A stretch of 64,000 bases of DNA from Rhodopseudomonas rhenobacensis (GCF_014203125.1 NZ_JACHIH010000005.1:62001-126000); one strand, 5' to 3'; shown: positions 10,375 through 20,453, counted from the first letter of the stretch. The notes: generated by a model from the sequence alone, not told the origin. Translations and numbers: made by a program.

Positions 10375-13300
10375 GAGGCAGCCTCGGTCTGAGAGGGTGT
10401 CGCGATGGTCTCGATCGCCGAGTTGCGCCGCGTCGTCCAGTAGCCGGCGTCGAGCACTTGCTGGAAGCGCTGCCGCATCGCCGCCGCGGCTTCCGGATTG
10501 GCCTGCTCGATGAAATCGCGCACCGCGTCGCAGCCGAGCGTGGCGTCGTAGTAGAGGTCGAAATGCGCGCTTGGCACCGCGCCGGCGAGATGTGCGAACA
10601 GCGCCATCTGGTCCAGCGTCGAGGCGATCTCCGCCGCGCCACGAAAACCGTGGCGCATCTGGCCTTCGATCCAGCGCGGATTGGCGGCCCGGCCGCGCAC
10701 CACGCGGGCGATCTCCTCGTTCAGCGTGCGCATCTTCGGCGCATCCAGCCTTGCGGAGTCGGCGTGATACATCGTCGGCGCAGCGCCGCCGAGCTTGCGC
10801 GCCGCGGCGGCGAAGCCGGCCTCGTGCGCGGCGTAGTCGGGTGCGGCGAGCAGATCGGTCTCCGGCAGGTCCTGGGTGTGGACGAAGGCGTCGGCGGCGC
10901 GCGTGCGATGCTCCAGCGCCGCGCGCGCCACGGCGCCGTCCTGCGCCCCGCCATAGGCGAAGCCGCTCGCCGCCAGCCAGGCCTCTCCGGCATCAATGAT
11001 CGTCTGCGGTGTCAGCTCGGTCACTGTCTCGACCACGCCGGCGCCGTAAGCGCCCGGCGCCGGACCGAACACCCGCGGGCCTTCGTTGCGGCGATAAGGG
11101 TTTTCCTCGTCGGGCTCGTCGCGCAGCGCCAATGCCGCCACCGCTTGCTCGAACAACAGCGGCAGGTTCTGGAACACGTCGCGGAACAGCCCCGAGATGC
11201 GTAGCGTGACGTCGATGCGCGGTCGCCCCAGCATCGGCAGCGGGATGATGTCGAAGCCGGTGACGCGGGTCGAGGTTTGGTCCCATTCCGGCGCCACGCC
11301 GATCAGCCGCAGCGCCATGGCGAATTCCTCGCCGGCGGTGCGCATCGTCGCCGAGCCCCAGAGGTCGAGCATGACGTTGCGCGGGTAGTCGCCGTGGTCC
11401 TGCAGATGCCGCGTCAGCAGCGCTTCGGCGAGAAGTGTGCCCTGGTCGGCGGCGTTGCGGCTCGGCACCGCGCGCGGATCGACGGTGAACAGGTTGCGCC
11501 CGGTGGGCAGCACGTCGCGTCGGCCGCGCCACGGCGAACCGGAGGGGCCCGGCGGCACGCGGCGGCCGTCCAGCGCGGCGAGGAGTGCGGCGCGTTCGCC
11601 GGCGGCGCAATGCGCGAACGGCATGGTTAGCTCATCGCCGGCTTCGGGCGCGCGGCCGAACACGTGCAGGCCGTCGGCGACCAGCGTGGTCTTGACGTCG
11701 CAGACGAAGGAATCGAGCCGCACCACCGCCTCGCGCGGCGTCATCTCGCTGGTCAAGCCGCTGTCGCGGTCGAGCCCAGTTTCGCGCGCGCTGTCGATGA
11801 TACTCGAGGCCAGCCGCTCGCGACGGCGCGGGTCGAGGCCTTCGGCCAGCGAATATTCGTCGAGCAGCCGCTCGATCGCGTGCAGCCCCGGTGGCAATTT
11901 GCCGGCGCTGATCGGCGGCGTCATATGGCCGATGGTGACGGCGCCGAGCCGGCGCTTGGCAGCCGCGGCTTCGCCGGGATCGTTGACGATGAACGGATAG
12001 ATCAGCGGCGTCGCGCCGAGCAGCGCATCCGACCAGCAGGCCTGCGACAGCGCCACCGATTTGCCGGGCAGCCATTCCAGCGTGCCATGCGCGCCCATAT
12101 GGATCAGCGCGTCGCAACGCGCGGCGTGGCGCAGCCACAGATAGAACGCGACGTAGGAATGCCGCGGCGCGCGGCGCGGATCGTGATACTCGGCGGCGCG
12201 ATCGCGCTTCTGGCCGCGGTCGGGCTGCACCGCGACCACCGCATGGCCGCAGCGCGCGATCCTGAACACGAAATCGCCGTCGACGATGGCCGGATCGGAT
12301 TCGGCGTCGCCCCATTGCGCGGCGAGGTCGGCAATTAGCGCCGGCTCAAATCCGGCCAGCGCATCGCGATAGGCCTGCAGCGGCCAGCGCACCGTCTCGG
12401 TTTTCAGCCGCGCGATCAGCTTGGCGGAATCCTCTGGCTCGTCCGCGATGGCAAAACCCTGCCGGCGCAACAGCCGCAGCACTTCGACCGCGCTCGCCAA
12501 AGCGTCAAGGCCGACGGCGTGGGCGACCTGATCGTCGCGGCCGGGATACGACGACAGCACCAGCGCCAGGCGCTTGTTGGCGTCGGCGGTGCGGCGCAGG
12601 TTGATCCAGCCGCAGGCCCGCGCGACGATGGCTTTGATCCGCTCGTCGTCGCCGCAATGCACGATGCGGGCGTAGCCGAGTTCGGGATCGGGCGCCTCGG
12701 CTTCCTTGAACGAGGCGACGCCGGCGAACACCCGGCCGTCGATTTCCGGCAGCACGACATGGATCGCCAGATCCGGCGGCGATAGCCCCCGATCGGACTC
12801 CGCCCACACCGCGCGCGTCGAGCCGGCGAGTGCGACTTGCAGCACCGGCGCGTCGACCACGTCGAACGGCGCGCCGTGCTCGCCGCGCGCCGAGAACGCG
12901 GTGGCGTTGATAATGACGTCAGGCGCGAACTGCGCGAGCGAGGCGCGCAGCCAGGGATCGCTGTCCGGATCCTTCAGACTGGCTGCAAACAGTCCGACGG
13001 CGCGGACGCCGCGCCGCGACAATTCGTTGATCAGCCGATCGACCGGATCAGTGTCGGCGGCGGCGAGGAAGGCGCGATAGAACACCACAAGCGCGATCGG
13101 CGTGCCATCTTGCGCGAGATCGAGCGCATCGTCGGCGACAACGCCGACGCCTGGCGCGTAGTAACCGTGCTTCGGCAATGCTGCGCCGTCGAGCAGCGGC
13201 GGGGCGGGCAGGCCGGAGGCCAACGCCAGTTGCGCCAGCGCGGAGCGTGCCGCATCCGGGCCGCCCTTGTCGCACAACGTGGCGAGCCGGCGCAGCGTCG

Positions 13301-13697
13301 AGGGCGGCAGGTTCGACGCCGCGTCGAGCCGCGGGTCGGGCCGGCCGTCGCCGGGAATGATTGCCAGCGCGATGCCTTTTGCGGCCGCGAGCGCCGAGAC
13401 CTGCTCGATGCCGTAGCGCCAGTAAGCGATGCCGCCGAGCAGCCGGACCAAAATCCCGCGCGCGCCGCTCAAGGTCTTTTCGATGTAGAGATCGACCGAC
13501 AGCGGATGGATCAGCCGGCGCAGATTGGCCAGCCGCAGGCTCGGCAACGTACTCTGCGCGCCGCGCCAGGCCGCGGCGAAGCCGCCGAGATCGCTGTCGG
13601 AGAACGACAGCACCACGAGGTCGGCCGGCGGCTGGCCGAGATCTTCGGCGGTCGCGGTCTCCTCCAGGCCATGGCGTTCGCGCAGCAGAATATGCAT
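10371..13697 (-). CDS. cobN: Cobaltochelatase large subunit CobN
   Basis: Large subunit of the ATP-dependent aerobic cobaltochelatase, inserting cobalt into hydrogenobyrinate a,c-diamide together with CobS and CobT, which are not in this window. 1108 residues, shorter than the roughly 1270 of the Pseudomonas denitrificans enzyme, but with the full CobN/BchH-type architecture: [16 protein letters not shown] near 210-225, [19 protein letters not shown] near the middle, and [19 protein letters not shown] near the C-terminus. It lies 4 bases after cobW. Confidence 0.95.
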   Translation of the reverse strand: MHILLRERHGLEETATAEDLGQPPADLVVLSFSDSDLGGFAAAWRGAQSTLPSLRLANLRRLIHPLSVDLYIEKTLSGARGILVRLLGGIAYWRYGIEQVSALAAAKGIALAIIPGDGRPDPRLDAASNLPPSTLRRLATLCDKGGPDAARSALAQLALASGLPAPPLLDGAALPKHGYYAPGVGVVADDALDLAQDGTPIALVVFYRAFLAAADTDPVDRLINELSRRGVRAVGLFAASLKDPDSDPWLRASLAQFAPDVIINATAFSARGEHGAPFDVVDAPVLQVALAGSTRAVWAESDRGLSPPDLAIHVVLPEIDGRVFAGVASFKEAEAPDPELGYARIVHCGDDERIKAIVARACGWINLRRTADANKRLALVLSSYPGRDDQVAHAVGLDALASAVEVLRLLRRQGFAIADEPEDSAKLIARLKTETVRWPLQAYRDALAGFEPALIADLAAQWGDAESDPAIVDGDFVFRIARCGHAVVAVQPDRGQKRDRAAEYHDPRRAPRHSYVAFYLWLRHAARCDALIHMGAHGTLEWLPGKSVALSQACWSDALLGATPLIYPFIVNDPGEAAAAKRRLGAVTIGHMTPPISAGKLPPGLHAIERLLDEYSLAEGLDPRRRERLASSIIDSARETGLDRDSGLTSEMTPREAVVRLDSFVCDVKTTLVADGLHVFGRAPEAGDELTMPFAHCAAGERAALLAALDGRRVPPGPSGSPWRGRRDVLPTGRNLFTVDPRAVPSRNAADQGTLLAEALLTRHLQDHGDYPRNVMLDLWGSATMRTAGEEFAMALRLIGVAPEWDQTSTRVTGFDIIPLPMLGRPRIDVTLRISGLFRDVFQNLPLLFEQAVAALALRDEPDEENPYRRNEGPRVFGPAPGAYGAGVVETVTELTPQTIIDAGEAWLAASGFAYGGAQDGAVARAALEHRTRAADAFVHTQDLPETDLLAAPDYAAHEAGFAAAARKLGGAAPTMYHADSARLDAPKMRTLNEEIARVVRGRAANPRWIEGQMRHGFRGAAEIASTLDQMALFAHLAGAVPSAHFDLYYDATLGCDAVRDFIEQANPEAAAAMRQRFQQVLDAGYWTTRRNSAIETIATPSQTEAAS

Positions 13698-13701
13698 TGC
13701 A

Positions 13702-14733
13702 TCACCCGGTCAGCACGGCGGTGATCGCATCACGGTCGAGACCGCGCTCGCCGATCACCACCAGGTGCGAGGTGCGCGGTTCGTCGGCGCGCCACGGCCG
13801 ATCGAACTGCGCGCGCACCCGCGAGCCGACACCCTGCACCAGCAGCCGCATCGGCTTGCCGGCGATCGCGACGTATCCCTTGGCGCGCAGCACGCCGTGG
13901 CTGCGGGCGATGATCTCGACCCCGGAAATGATGGTCTCGGCGCTGACGCCGCCCGGTAGCGTCACCACGATGGTTTCGAAATCGTCGTGGTCGTGGGCGT
14001 CGTGGCTGTCGTGGTGAGTCGGCCGCGCCGCAAGATCGTCTTCGGCCGCCGCATTGATGCCGAGCACGATGCGCGGATCGACCCGGCCCTCGATGGCTTC
14101 AACAATCGGGATGTTGCGCGGCGATTCCGCCTGTACGGCTTCGCGGGCTGCGGCCAGCCGCGCCGGATCGACCAGGTCGGCCTTGTTGAGGATCACGATG
14201 TCGGCGCAGGCGACCTGATCCTCGAACACTTCGCCGAGCGGGGTGTCGTGGCCGACGCTGCTGTCCTGCTCGCGCTGCCGTGCGATCGCCGCGAGGTCCG
14301 GCGCGAAGCGGCCGTCGGCAACGGCCTCCGCATCGGTGACCGCGATCACGCCGTCGACGGTGATGCGTGCGCGCAGGTCCGGCCATTCGAACGCCTTCAG
14401 CAGCGGCTTCGGCAGCGCCAGACCGGAGGTTTCGATCAGGATGTGATCGGGCGGATTTTTGCGCGCCAGCAGCGCGGAAATCGTCGGCACGAAATCGTCG
14501 GCGACGGTGCAGCACAGGCAGCCATTGGTCAGTTCGACGATGGCGTCTTCCGGGCAATTGGCGTCGGCGCAGCCCTTCAGGATGTCGCCGTCGACGCCAA
14601 GGTCGCCGAATTCGTTGACCAGGATGGCGAGCCGGCGGCCTTGCGGGTTCCGCATCAGGTGCCGCACCAGCGTGGTCTTTCCGGAGCCGAGAAAGCCGGT
14701 GATGATGGTGACGGGAATCTTTTCGATCGACAT
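13702..14733 (-). CDS. cobW: CobW, G3E GTPase associated with cobalt chelation
   Basis: P-loop GTPase of the G3E/COG0523 family, thought to deliver or sense cobalt for CobNST. 343 residues: Walker A GFLGSGKTT at 13-21, the metal-binding GCLCC motif (Cys 72, 74, 75), NKAD guanine specificity motif, and a His/Asp-rich loop THHDSHDAHDHDD around 240-252 typical of metal-handling members. The C-terminal CobW_C domain is present. It is followed by cobN after 4 bases. Confidence 0.93.
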   Translation of the reverse strand: MSIEKIPVTIITGFLGSGKTTLVRHLMRNPQGRRLAILVNEFGDLGVDGDILKGCADANCPEDAIVELTNGCLCCTVADDFVPTISALLARKNPPDHILIETSGLALPKPLLKAFEWPDLRARITVDGVIAVTDAEAVADGRFAPDLAAIARQREQDSSVGHDTPLGEVFEDQVACADIVILNKADLVDPARLAAAREAVQAESPRNIPIVEAIEGRVDPRIVLGINAAAEDDLAARPTHHDSHDAHDHDDFETIVVTLPGGVSAETIISGVEIIARSHGVLRAKGYVAIAGKPMRLLVQGVGSRVRAQFDRPWRADEPRTSHLVVIGERGLDRDAITAVLTG

Positions 14734-14742
14734 CGGCTGCTC

Positions 14743-15171
14743 CTAGGCGGGCTGCGGCGCGGGCGGAATTCGCGCGATCACGCCCTTGCGGAAGATCGTC
14801 GGCCGCTCGCGCCACGGCACCAGGCCGTCGGCGGTCGCGGCGTAGCGTCCGGCGCCGGCCAAGAGGTCGTCGACCGCGGCCTCGGTGAGATCGCCATAGA
14901 CATAGCTCCAGCGCCCGGCGCCGCAGAGTGCTGCGCTGCAGCCGCGGTTGCAGTTCGACAGGCATTCGGCGGCGGCGATGCGGACGTGGGGCGGCTGGTC
15001 CTGCCGCTGCTGGGTGTCGATCAGCGCCTGATAGAGCCTTGCGCCGGCGCGCGGGCTGGCGTCGCGGTCCTCGCCGGCGAGGCAGCTGACGCAGACGTGC
15101 AGCGTCACCGGCGGTTCGACGGAGTCGCGGCTTGGTCCCGGGGAGGGGGCGGTTCGGAGGGAATCGTCCAT
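14743..15171 (-). CDS. DUF1636 metal-binding ferredoxin-like protein
   Basis: 142 residues with four or more conserved cysteines: HVCVSCL near residue 28, then AAECLSNCNRGCSAALCG around 70-85, the DUF1636 pattern of a thioredoxin-fold [2Fe-2S]-like or metal-binding protein often next to cobW. It is the first gene after the cobalamin riboswitch. I chose ATG at 15171 over the TTG two codons upstream; neither has a strong Shine-Dalgarno, which may matter because the riboswitch controls this region. Function is inferred only from context: cobalt handling or redox. Confidence 0.7.
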   Translation of the reverse strand: MDDSLRTAPSPGPSRDSVEPPVTLHVCVSCLAGEDRDASPRAGARLYQALIDTQQRQDQPPHVRIAAAECLSNCNRGCSAALCGAGRWSYVYGDLTEAAVDDLLAGAGRYAATADGLVPWRERPTIFRKGVIARIPPAPQPA

Positions 15172-15300
15172 ACGCAAGGCCCGTCGCTGTGGGCCGGCGC
15201 GCTACGCGCGGGGCCCAGACATGCGGCGAGCGGACCTGCACTCCGATCGACCAACGTCTTCACTCCGGAAATCCCCGCCCGGAATGGCGAAACGCGCAGG

Positions 15301-15490
15301 CGACGGCAGGTTTCCTGGCTCGCGGGTCATGGCCGGCACCACCTTCCCAGGTCGAAACCCAGTGGTTTTCGGTGCAGGCTGTCCGCTCACAGTTGCGGGG
15401 GCAGCTCCGGCTTCACTGGCCCAAGGGAACGTCCCTTAACCCAGCGCCCGGTATTCCCTCTTCGCCCTGTCCGAGAACAGGGCACCGTCG
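15301..15490 (-). ncRNA. Cobalamin riboswitch
   Basis: Read on the minus strand, this holds the canonical adenosylcobalamin aptamer. Closing stem P1 pairs CGACGG (from 15490-15485) with CCGTCG (15306-15301). The core contains GGAGCTGCCCCCGCAACTGT, then CCACTGGG, CTGGGAAGG, GACCCGCGAGCC and the B12 box GCCAGGAAACCTGCC (complement of 15305-15319). It lies about 130 bases upstream of the DUF1636 start, so it should repress the DUF1636-cobW-cobNHIJ... run when cobalamin is abundant. The two CobZ-like genes end upstream of it and are outside its control unless they share read-through. Confidence 0.95.
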
Positions 15491-15577
15491 GCTGTGGATT
15501 CAATCAGACGGAAACGCCGCGGAGTCAATCCTCCACCTGGGCGAGAGTGGGGTGGGCGAGAGCGTGGCCAGCCCGAA

Positions 15578-16699
15578 TCATTCCTCGCCGCCGCGGCGTG
15601 GACGCGGCACCGCGCGGTCGATCGCGGCGCGCAGCAGGGCCATCGATCGATACACCCCGTGCACCGCCTTGCTGACCGGCAGCACCACGAAACTGCCGAT
15701 CACCAGGCCGAGATGCAGGCTCAGCGTCAGCCCCATCGCCGGTGTGTCGCGCAGCGCCAGCACCGCGAGGCCGCTTGCCGCCACCAGCGCCAGCAGCACC
15801 AGGAACACGAGGTTGAGCCGGACCTCGGCGGCCGCGGACGGCGCGCGGTCGGCGCGGCGCTCCAGCCGCAACAGCCCGCCGATGCCGATCAGCATCGCCA
15901 CCCCGCCGATGCCGCCCGACAGCACCGGCAGGCTGGTCAGCGGGTAGGGCGCTTCGATCGCAAGGGCGTGGTGATACAGCGCCGCGATCAGCGTCGAAGC
16001 GACGCTGGCGAGAAAGCCCGCCACCATGATGTGGTGGCACCAGCGGCGTTGCTGCGAGAACTTCTCGCTGGCGTCATTGCAGCCCGGGCCGCCGCCGCCG
16101 AGATTGCGCAGCGTGACGATATCGCGCAACGCCGGAACGAGCGCGCGCAGCGTCGCGCCGAGCGAGGCCCGCGGCGCGATCGACCGCCAATAGCTGATCG
16201 CGCTGACGCCGATCGAGATGACGGCCCAGAGCAACGCTGCGGCGGCGGCGCCGGCCATGATCGGCCACGGCACCACCTGGTAGAACGCGCCTGCGCCGCG
16301 ATGCGCCGCGAACAGCACCTCGGCCGGCACCAGCAGCGCCGTCGCCAGCAGCGTCAGCGTGGTGACGCCGCCGACGATCGCCGTGACCACACCGGCATTG
16401 GCGGCAAAGCCGGCGCCGAGCCAACGCGGCCAGGCGTAGTCCGCGTAGGAGCGCTGGCGCAATTCGGCCAGCGCATTCGGCAAATTGACCGCGAAGGGAT
16501 GCGGCGGCGCATATTGGCAGGCGTACCAGCAGCCGCGGCAGTTGTGGCAGAGGTTGGCGAGATAGTCCAAATCGTTCGGGGTGAAATCGTGCTTGCCGGC
16601 GATCGCCGGAAACACCGCGCACAGCCCGTCGCAATACATGCAGGCGGTGCAGATCCGCAGCACGCGATCGGCCTCGTCGGTGAGGTCATCTGGCGGCAT
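15578..16699 (-). CDS. CobZ-like C-terminal half: 4Fe-4S/heme membrane protein (TcuB family)
   Basis: 373 residues from ATG at 16699. N-terminal iron-sulfur cysteines are CTACMYCDGLC (about 18-28) and CHNCRGCWYACQY (about 52-64), followed by about six hydrophobic segments and conserved membrane histidines (RRWCHHIM, LYHH), the layout of TcuB/CitB and of the C-terminal half of Rhodobacter capsulatus CobZ. It overlaps the flavoprotein gene by 14 bases. Family knowledge: TcuB accepts electrons from the flavoprotein TcuA. In this cob setting, with no cobG nearby, the pair more likely replaces CobG (precorrin-3B synthesis) than oxidises tricarballylate. Confidence 0.8.
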   Translation of the reverse strand: MPPDDLTDEADRVLRICTACMYCDGLCAVFPAIAGKHDFTPNDLDYLANLCHNCRGCWYACQYAPPHPFAVNLPNALAELRQRSYADYAWPRWLGAGFAANAGVVTAIVGGVTTLTLLATALLVPAEVLFAAHRGAGAFYQVVPWPIMAGAAAAALLWAVISIGVSAISYWRSIAPRASLGATLRALVPALRDIVTLRNLGGGGPGCNDASEKFSQQRRWCHHIMVAGFLASVASTLIAALYHHALAIEAPYPLTSLPVLSGGIGGVAMLIGIGGLLRLERRADRAPSAAAEVRLNLVFLVLLALVAASGLAVLALRDTPAMGLTLSLHLGLVIGSFVVLPVSKAVHGVYRSMALLRAAIDRAVPRPRRGGEE

Positions 16700-18056
16700 G
16701 GCGCGCGGCCTCCTCGCCGGCAAGCCGTCCGAACACCGCCGACAGCGTGACGCCAAGGCCGGCGAGATAACCGCGGCCGAGCACGTTGGCGGCCATGATC
16801 ATGCCGCCGGCGAAGATATTTTCGAGGTGGCCGTCGGTGGTCAGCACGCGCATCTGCGGATCGACCGCGACGCCGAAATGCGTGAAGGTCAGTCCCGGCC
16901 GCATCGGGTAGGCGGCGAACGGCGGCGTCGTGAGCGCGGCCGCGCCGTGCGATTTTGGCGGCACCAATGCTTCGGTGCCGCTTTCGCGTACCGCGTCGTT
17001 GAAACCGGCCACCGTGGCGGATAGCGCCTGCGGATCGAGTTCGAGTTTAGCGGCAAGCGCTGCGACGCTGTCCGCCTCGATCGGCGGCAGCGCGGTCGGT
17101 AGCGCCCGCGCGCGGCCGGCGGCGTCCATGATCAGATAGGCGATCTGGCCCGGACACTGCGCGATCCGTGCGCCCCAGCGGGCATAATGCGTCTTGCGGG
17201 CGTCCTCGCCTTCGTCGTGGAAGCGCTTCGCGTTGCGATCGACCACGATGCCATAGGGGATTGCGGTGATCCGGGTGACGATGCCGCCGTCGACTTCCGG
17301 TCCGCGGGCGTCGACCGCCACGATGTGGGCTTGCGCCGGATCGCCGACCGGCTTGGCGCCGGCGTCGAGCAGCATCCGCAGCACCCTCCCGGTGACGTAA
17401 GGCGTGCCGCGAATCACCAGCCCGTCGGCGATGTCGCCAAAGCTCTCGCGCAACCAGGCGCGATCGGCCTGATGGCCGCCGCAAGCCAACACCACGGCCT
17501 TCGCGACGATTGGTCCGGCGATCCCGCCGCGCGCGATCACCACCTCGCCGCAATGCGCATCGTCGAGTTGCAGCGCCACCACTTCGCTGTCGTAACCGAT
17601 TTCGACGCCGATCGACGCCGCGGTGGCGTAGAGCGCGTTGATCATCGCCTTGCCGCCGCCGAGAAAGAACGCGGTGCGCTTGGAATGCGGCATCACCCCT
17701 GAGCGCGGATCCTGCAGCGCCACGCCGTTGGCTTGCAGCCACGGCGCGATGTCGGCGGAGCCGCGAATCAGCAACCGTGCCAAAACCTCGTCGGTGGCGC
17801 CCGCGGTGACGCGGTGCAGGTCGCGCAGAAACGCGTCTTCGCCGTAGCTGTCCGGCACATACCAATGCGCCTCGTCATGCAGCAGGCGGAAGTTGCGGGC
17901 GTGGCGGCTGTTGCCGCCGCGCAGATGCACCGGCGCCTGCTCGACCAGCCGCACCGTGGCGCCGTGGCGTCGCGCCGCGATCGCCGCACACAGCGCGGCG
18001 CTGCCGCCGCCGACCACCAGCACGTCGATCGTTGGCATGGGCGAGGCGCCGGTCAT
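16686..18056 (-). CDS. CobZ-like N-terminal half: FAD flavoprotein (TcuA family)
   Basis: 456 residues. FAD-binding Rossmann motif VVGGGSAALCAAIAARR lies near the N-terminus (start at 18056 or the internal Met at 18038). Further signatures are GGNSRHARNFRL, FLGGGKAMINALY, VVLACGGHQADRAWL, and the C-terminal FAGGMIMAANVLGRGYLAG. It belongs to the fumarate reductase/TcuA flavoprotein family; the same domain forms the N-terminal part of CobZ. It is coupled to the Fe-S partner gene. Proposed role: oxygen-dependent conversion of precorrin-3A to 3B, inferred from location and absence of cobG. Confidence 0.8.
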   Translation of the reverse strand: MTGASPMPTIDVLVVGGGSAALCAAIAARRHGATVRLVEQAPVHLRGGNSRHARNFRLLHDEAHWYVPDSYGEDAFLRDLHRVTAGATDEVLARLLIRGSADIAPWLQANGVALQDPRSGVMPHSKRTAFFLGGGKAMINALYATAASIGVEIGYDSEVVALQLDDAHCGEVVIARGGIAGPIVAKAVVLACGGHQADRAWLRESFGDIADGLVIRGTPYVTGRVLRMLLDAGAKPVGDPAQAHIVAVDARGPEVDGGIVTRITAIPYGIVVDRNAKRFHDEGEDARKTHYARWGARIAQCPGQIAYLIMDAAGRARALPTALPPIEADSVAALAAKLELDPQALSATVAGFNDAVRESGTEALVPPKSHGAAALTTPPFAAYPMRPGLTFTHFGVAVDPQMRVLTTDGHLENIFAGGMIMAANVLGRGYLAGLGVTLSAVFGRLAGEEAARHAAR

Positions 18057-18284
18057 GATCGTGGTCCGTCGATCATGTCAGCACCGCGGTCCAGTGGCAC
18101 TTGGGGGGATGATGGGGCACTCATAGGAACGCCGGGCTTGCCTTGTCAACCGTTCCCACCTCGCACAACGACCGCTTTGCTCAAGCCGTCGAGAAAGTGC
18201 TATCGGCTGGCGCACGACTCTGCGGATGCGGCGGCTTGCGTTGGCGCGATCGGCCGCGGCGCAACGCAATTGTGAGACGGCACC

Positions 18285-19067
18285 ATGGCGAATGATGATC
18301 CGAAGTCCGGTCAACTCGGCGAGTGGCTCGACGATCTGCGCATCGCGACGGCGCTCTTGACGCGGGTGCCGATGCCGCATCCGGAAGGCGCGGTGCCGCC
18401 CGACATCGCGCGCGCGCAACGGCTGTTCCCGATCGTCGGCGCGCTGATCGGCATCGTCGTCGGCATGGTCGACGTCGCCTTGCTGGGCATGGGCGTGCCG
18501 GCGTTGGGCGCGGCCGCGCTCGCGCTCGGCGCCAGTGCGGCGCTGACCGGCGCGTTGCACGAAGACGGACTCGCCGACGTCGGCGACGGCTTCGGCGGCG
18601 GCCGCGACCGCGCCGCCAAGCTCTCGATCATGCGCGACAGCCGGCTCGGCACCTATGGCACGCTGGTGCTGCTGGTCGGCTTCGCGACGCGGCTCGCGGC
18701 ACTGGCGGCGCTGCCGGCGGCGATGGTGGTTCCGGCGCTGGTCGCGGCGCACGCGCTGGGCCGCGCGGCAATTCCGGTGCTGGCGGCGAACATGCCGTTC
18801 GCCCGCGCCGACGGCCTCGGCAAGATGGCGGGCCGACCGGCCGCGGCCGGCGCGCTGGTGGCGGTCGGGCTTGCGGTGGTGATCGCGCTGCTCTGCCTGC
18901 CGCTGAAAGCTGCGATTCTGGCGCTGCTGCTCACTGCGGCCGGCGCCGCCGCGGTCGCCTTGCTGGCGTGGCGGCAGATCGGCGGCGTCACCGGCGACGT
19001 GTTCGGCGCCGCCGAGCAGGTGGCGGAAACCGCGGTACTGGTGATGCTCGCGGCGCGGTTCGGGTGA
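18285..19067 (+). CDS. cobV: Adenosylcobinamide-GDP ribazoletransferase (CobV/CobS)
   Basis: Integral membrane enzyme joining adenosylcobinamide-GDP with alpha-ribazole, the last assembly step. 260 residues with at least five hydrophobic segments. Signature LHEDGLADVGDGFGGG followed by KLSIMRDSRLGTYG (about 84-124), and QIGGVTGDVFGAAEQ near the C-terminus. It is divergent from the CobZ-like pair, with a 228-base gap that shows no second riboswitch. The phosphatase gene follows within 7 bases. Confidence 0.95.
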   Translation: MANDDPKSGQLGEWLDDLRIATALLTRVPMPHPEGAVPPDIARAQRLFPIVGALIGIVVGMVDVALLGMGVPALGAAALALGASAALTGALHEDGLADVGDGFGGGRDRAAKLSIMRDSRLGTYGTLVLLVGFATRLAALAALPAAMVVPALVAAHALGRAAIPVLAANMPFARADGLGKMAGRPAAAGALVAVGLAVVIALLCLPLKAAILALLLTAAGAAAVALLAWRQIGGVTGDVFGAAEQVAETAVLVMLAARFG

Positions 19068-19074
19068 GGGCGTG

Positions 19075-19635
19075 ATGACAGAGACGCGGCTGTGGCTGGT
19101 GCGGCACGCGCCGGTGGCGGGGCCCCGCGGCGTCATTCACGACGGCGACGCTTCGGCCGACACCAGTAATGCCGAGGCCATCGCGGCGTTGCGTTCGCGG
19201 CTGCCGGCGGACGCGGCCTGCTATGCCAGTTCCAGTCGCCGCACGCTGCAGACCGCGGCGGCGCTGGCGTTGCAGCCGATAGCCGAGCCAAAATTTCGCG
19301 AGCAGCATTTCGGCGCTTGGACCGGCCGCCGTCACGAGGACCTCGCCCGAGAACTCGGCGACGCCTACACCGCGTTCTGGCGGGCGCCCGCCGTCAATCG
19401 CCCGCCCGGCGGCGAAAGCTTTGCCGACCAGATTGTTCGCGTGCGCGAGGGGGTCGATGGTTTGCCGCCCGGCGACGTGGTGCTGGTGGTGCATTCCGGC
19501 ACGGTGCGCGCCGCCTTGGCGATCGCACTCGACATCGCGCCGGATCCGGCGCTGCGCTTCGTCATCGATCCGCTGTCGCTGACCAGGATCGATCGGCTGC
19601 AGGGCGGCTGGCGCGTGGTCTATGTCAATCGGTGA
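19075..19635 (+). CDS. Histidine phosphatase, probable alpha-ribazole phosphatase (CobC type)
   Basis: 186 residues of the phosphoglycerate-mutase-like superfamily. The N-terminal catalytic motif reads VRHAPV, a variant of the usual RHG, with a second catalytic His in VVLVVHSGTVRAALA; SSRRTLQTAAAL and FGAWTGR are also typical. ATG at 19075 is preceded by GAGGG at 19066-19070. Placed between cobV and cobF, it most likely dephosphorylates alpha-ribazole 5'-phosphate or cobalamin phosphate. Confidence 0.85.
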   Translation: MTETRLWLVRHAPVAGPRGVIHDGDASADTSNAEAIAALRSRLPADAACYASSSRRTLQTAAALALQPIAEPKFREQHFGAWTGRRHEDLARELGDAYTAFWRAPAVNRPPGGESFADQIVRVREGVDGLPPGDVVLVVHSGTVRAALAIALDIAPDPALRFVIDPLSLTRIDRLQGGWRVVYVNR

Positions 19636-19649
19636 GCGTTGAGGGGAAG

Positions 19650-20408
19650 ATGCGAAAAATTCTGGTGATCGGCATCGGCGCCGGCGATCCGGACTATCTG
19701 ACGCAGCAGGCGATCAAGGCGCTGAACCGCGTCGACGTGTTCTTCGTGCCCGACAAGGGCACCGAGAAGGCGGCGTTGAAACAGCTGCGCACCACGATTC
19801 TGCAGCGCTTCGTCGCGCGCAAGGACGTCGACATGGTCGCCATCGAGGTGCCGCAACGCGCCGCCGCCGGCTGCTATCAGGACAATGTCGATCACTGGCA
19901 CGCCGAGCTCGCCGATCGGTACGGCCGTCAGTTCCAACAGCATCTCGCCGACGGCCAGATCGGCGGGCTGTTGGTGTGGGGCGATCCGGCACTGTACGAC
20001 AGCACGCTGCGGATCATCGAACGGCTGCGCGCCAAGGGGCTCGCGCTCGACTACGAGGTGATTCCCGGCATCAGCAGCGTGCAGGTGCTGGCGGCGAAGC
20101 ACCGCATCGCGTTGAACCAGATCGGCGAGCCGGTCACGTTGACCACCGGGCGCAAGCTTGCGGACGGCTTTCCCAGCGAGGCCGGCAGCGTCGTGGTGAT
20201 GCTCGACGGCACGCAAGCCTTTGCGCAACTGACCGAGCCGGATCTGGAGATATTCTGGGGTGCTTATCTCGGCACGCCCGACGAGATTCTGATCGCTGGG
20301 CCGCTCGCGGAGGTCAAGGACCAGATCGCCACGGTGCGGGCCGAGGCGCGCGCGCGGCACGGCTGGATCATGGACATCTACCTGCTACGCCGTTCCGCGC
20401 CGGCATGA
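19650..20408 (+). CDS. cobF: Precorrin-6A synthase (deacetylating) CobF
   Basis: Methylates C1 and extrudes acetate during aerobic ring contraction. 252 residues from ATG at 19650 with GAGGGGA just upstream. Signatures are VIGIGAGDPDYLTQQAIKAL, LLVWGDPALYDSTLRI, VIPGISSVQVLAAKHRI and VVMLDGTQAF. CobF is specific to the oxygen-dependent pathway, so with CobZ-like genes in place of CobG this genome uses an aerobic-type route. Confidence 0.95.
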   Translation: MRKILVIGIGAGDPDYLTQQAIKALNRVDVFFVPDKGTEKAALKQLRTTILQRFVARKDVDMVAIEVPQRAAAGCYQDNVDHWHAELADRYGRQFQQHLADGQIGGLLVWGDPALYDSTLRIIERLRAKGLALDYEVIPGISSVQVLAAKHRIALNQIGEPVTLTTGRKLADGFPSEAGSVVVMLDGTQAFAQLTEPDLEIFWGAYLGTPDEILIAGPLAEVKDQIATVRAEARARHGWIMDIYLLRRSAPA

Positions 20409-20453
20409 TGCGCGCTCGCCGGAACCTGCCGTAGGTGAATGCGTTCGTCCGCC

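Noticed and set aside
10458..13724. Long plus-strand frames opposite cobN
   Set aside because: Antisense shadows caused by high GC; they lack family motifs and ribosome-binding sites.
15578..18056. Tricarballylate catabolism genes tcuA/tcuB
   Set aside because: No tcuC transporter or tcuR nearby and they sit in the cob cluster lacking cobG; kept as the alternative explanation only.
18057..18284. Second cobalamin riboswitch before cobV
   Set aside because: No B12 box or GCAACTG-type core on either strand.
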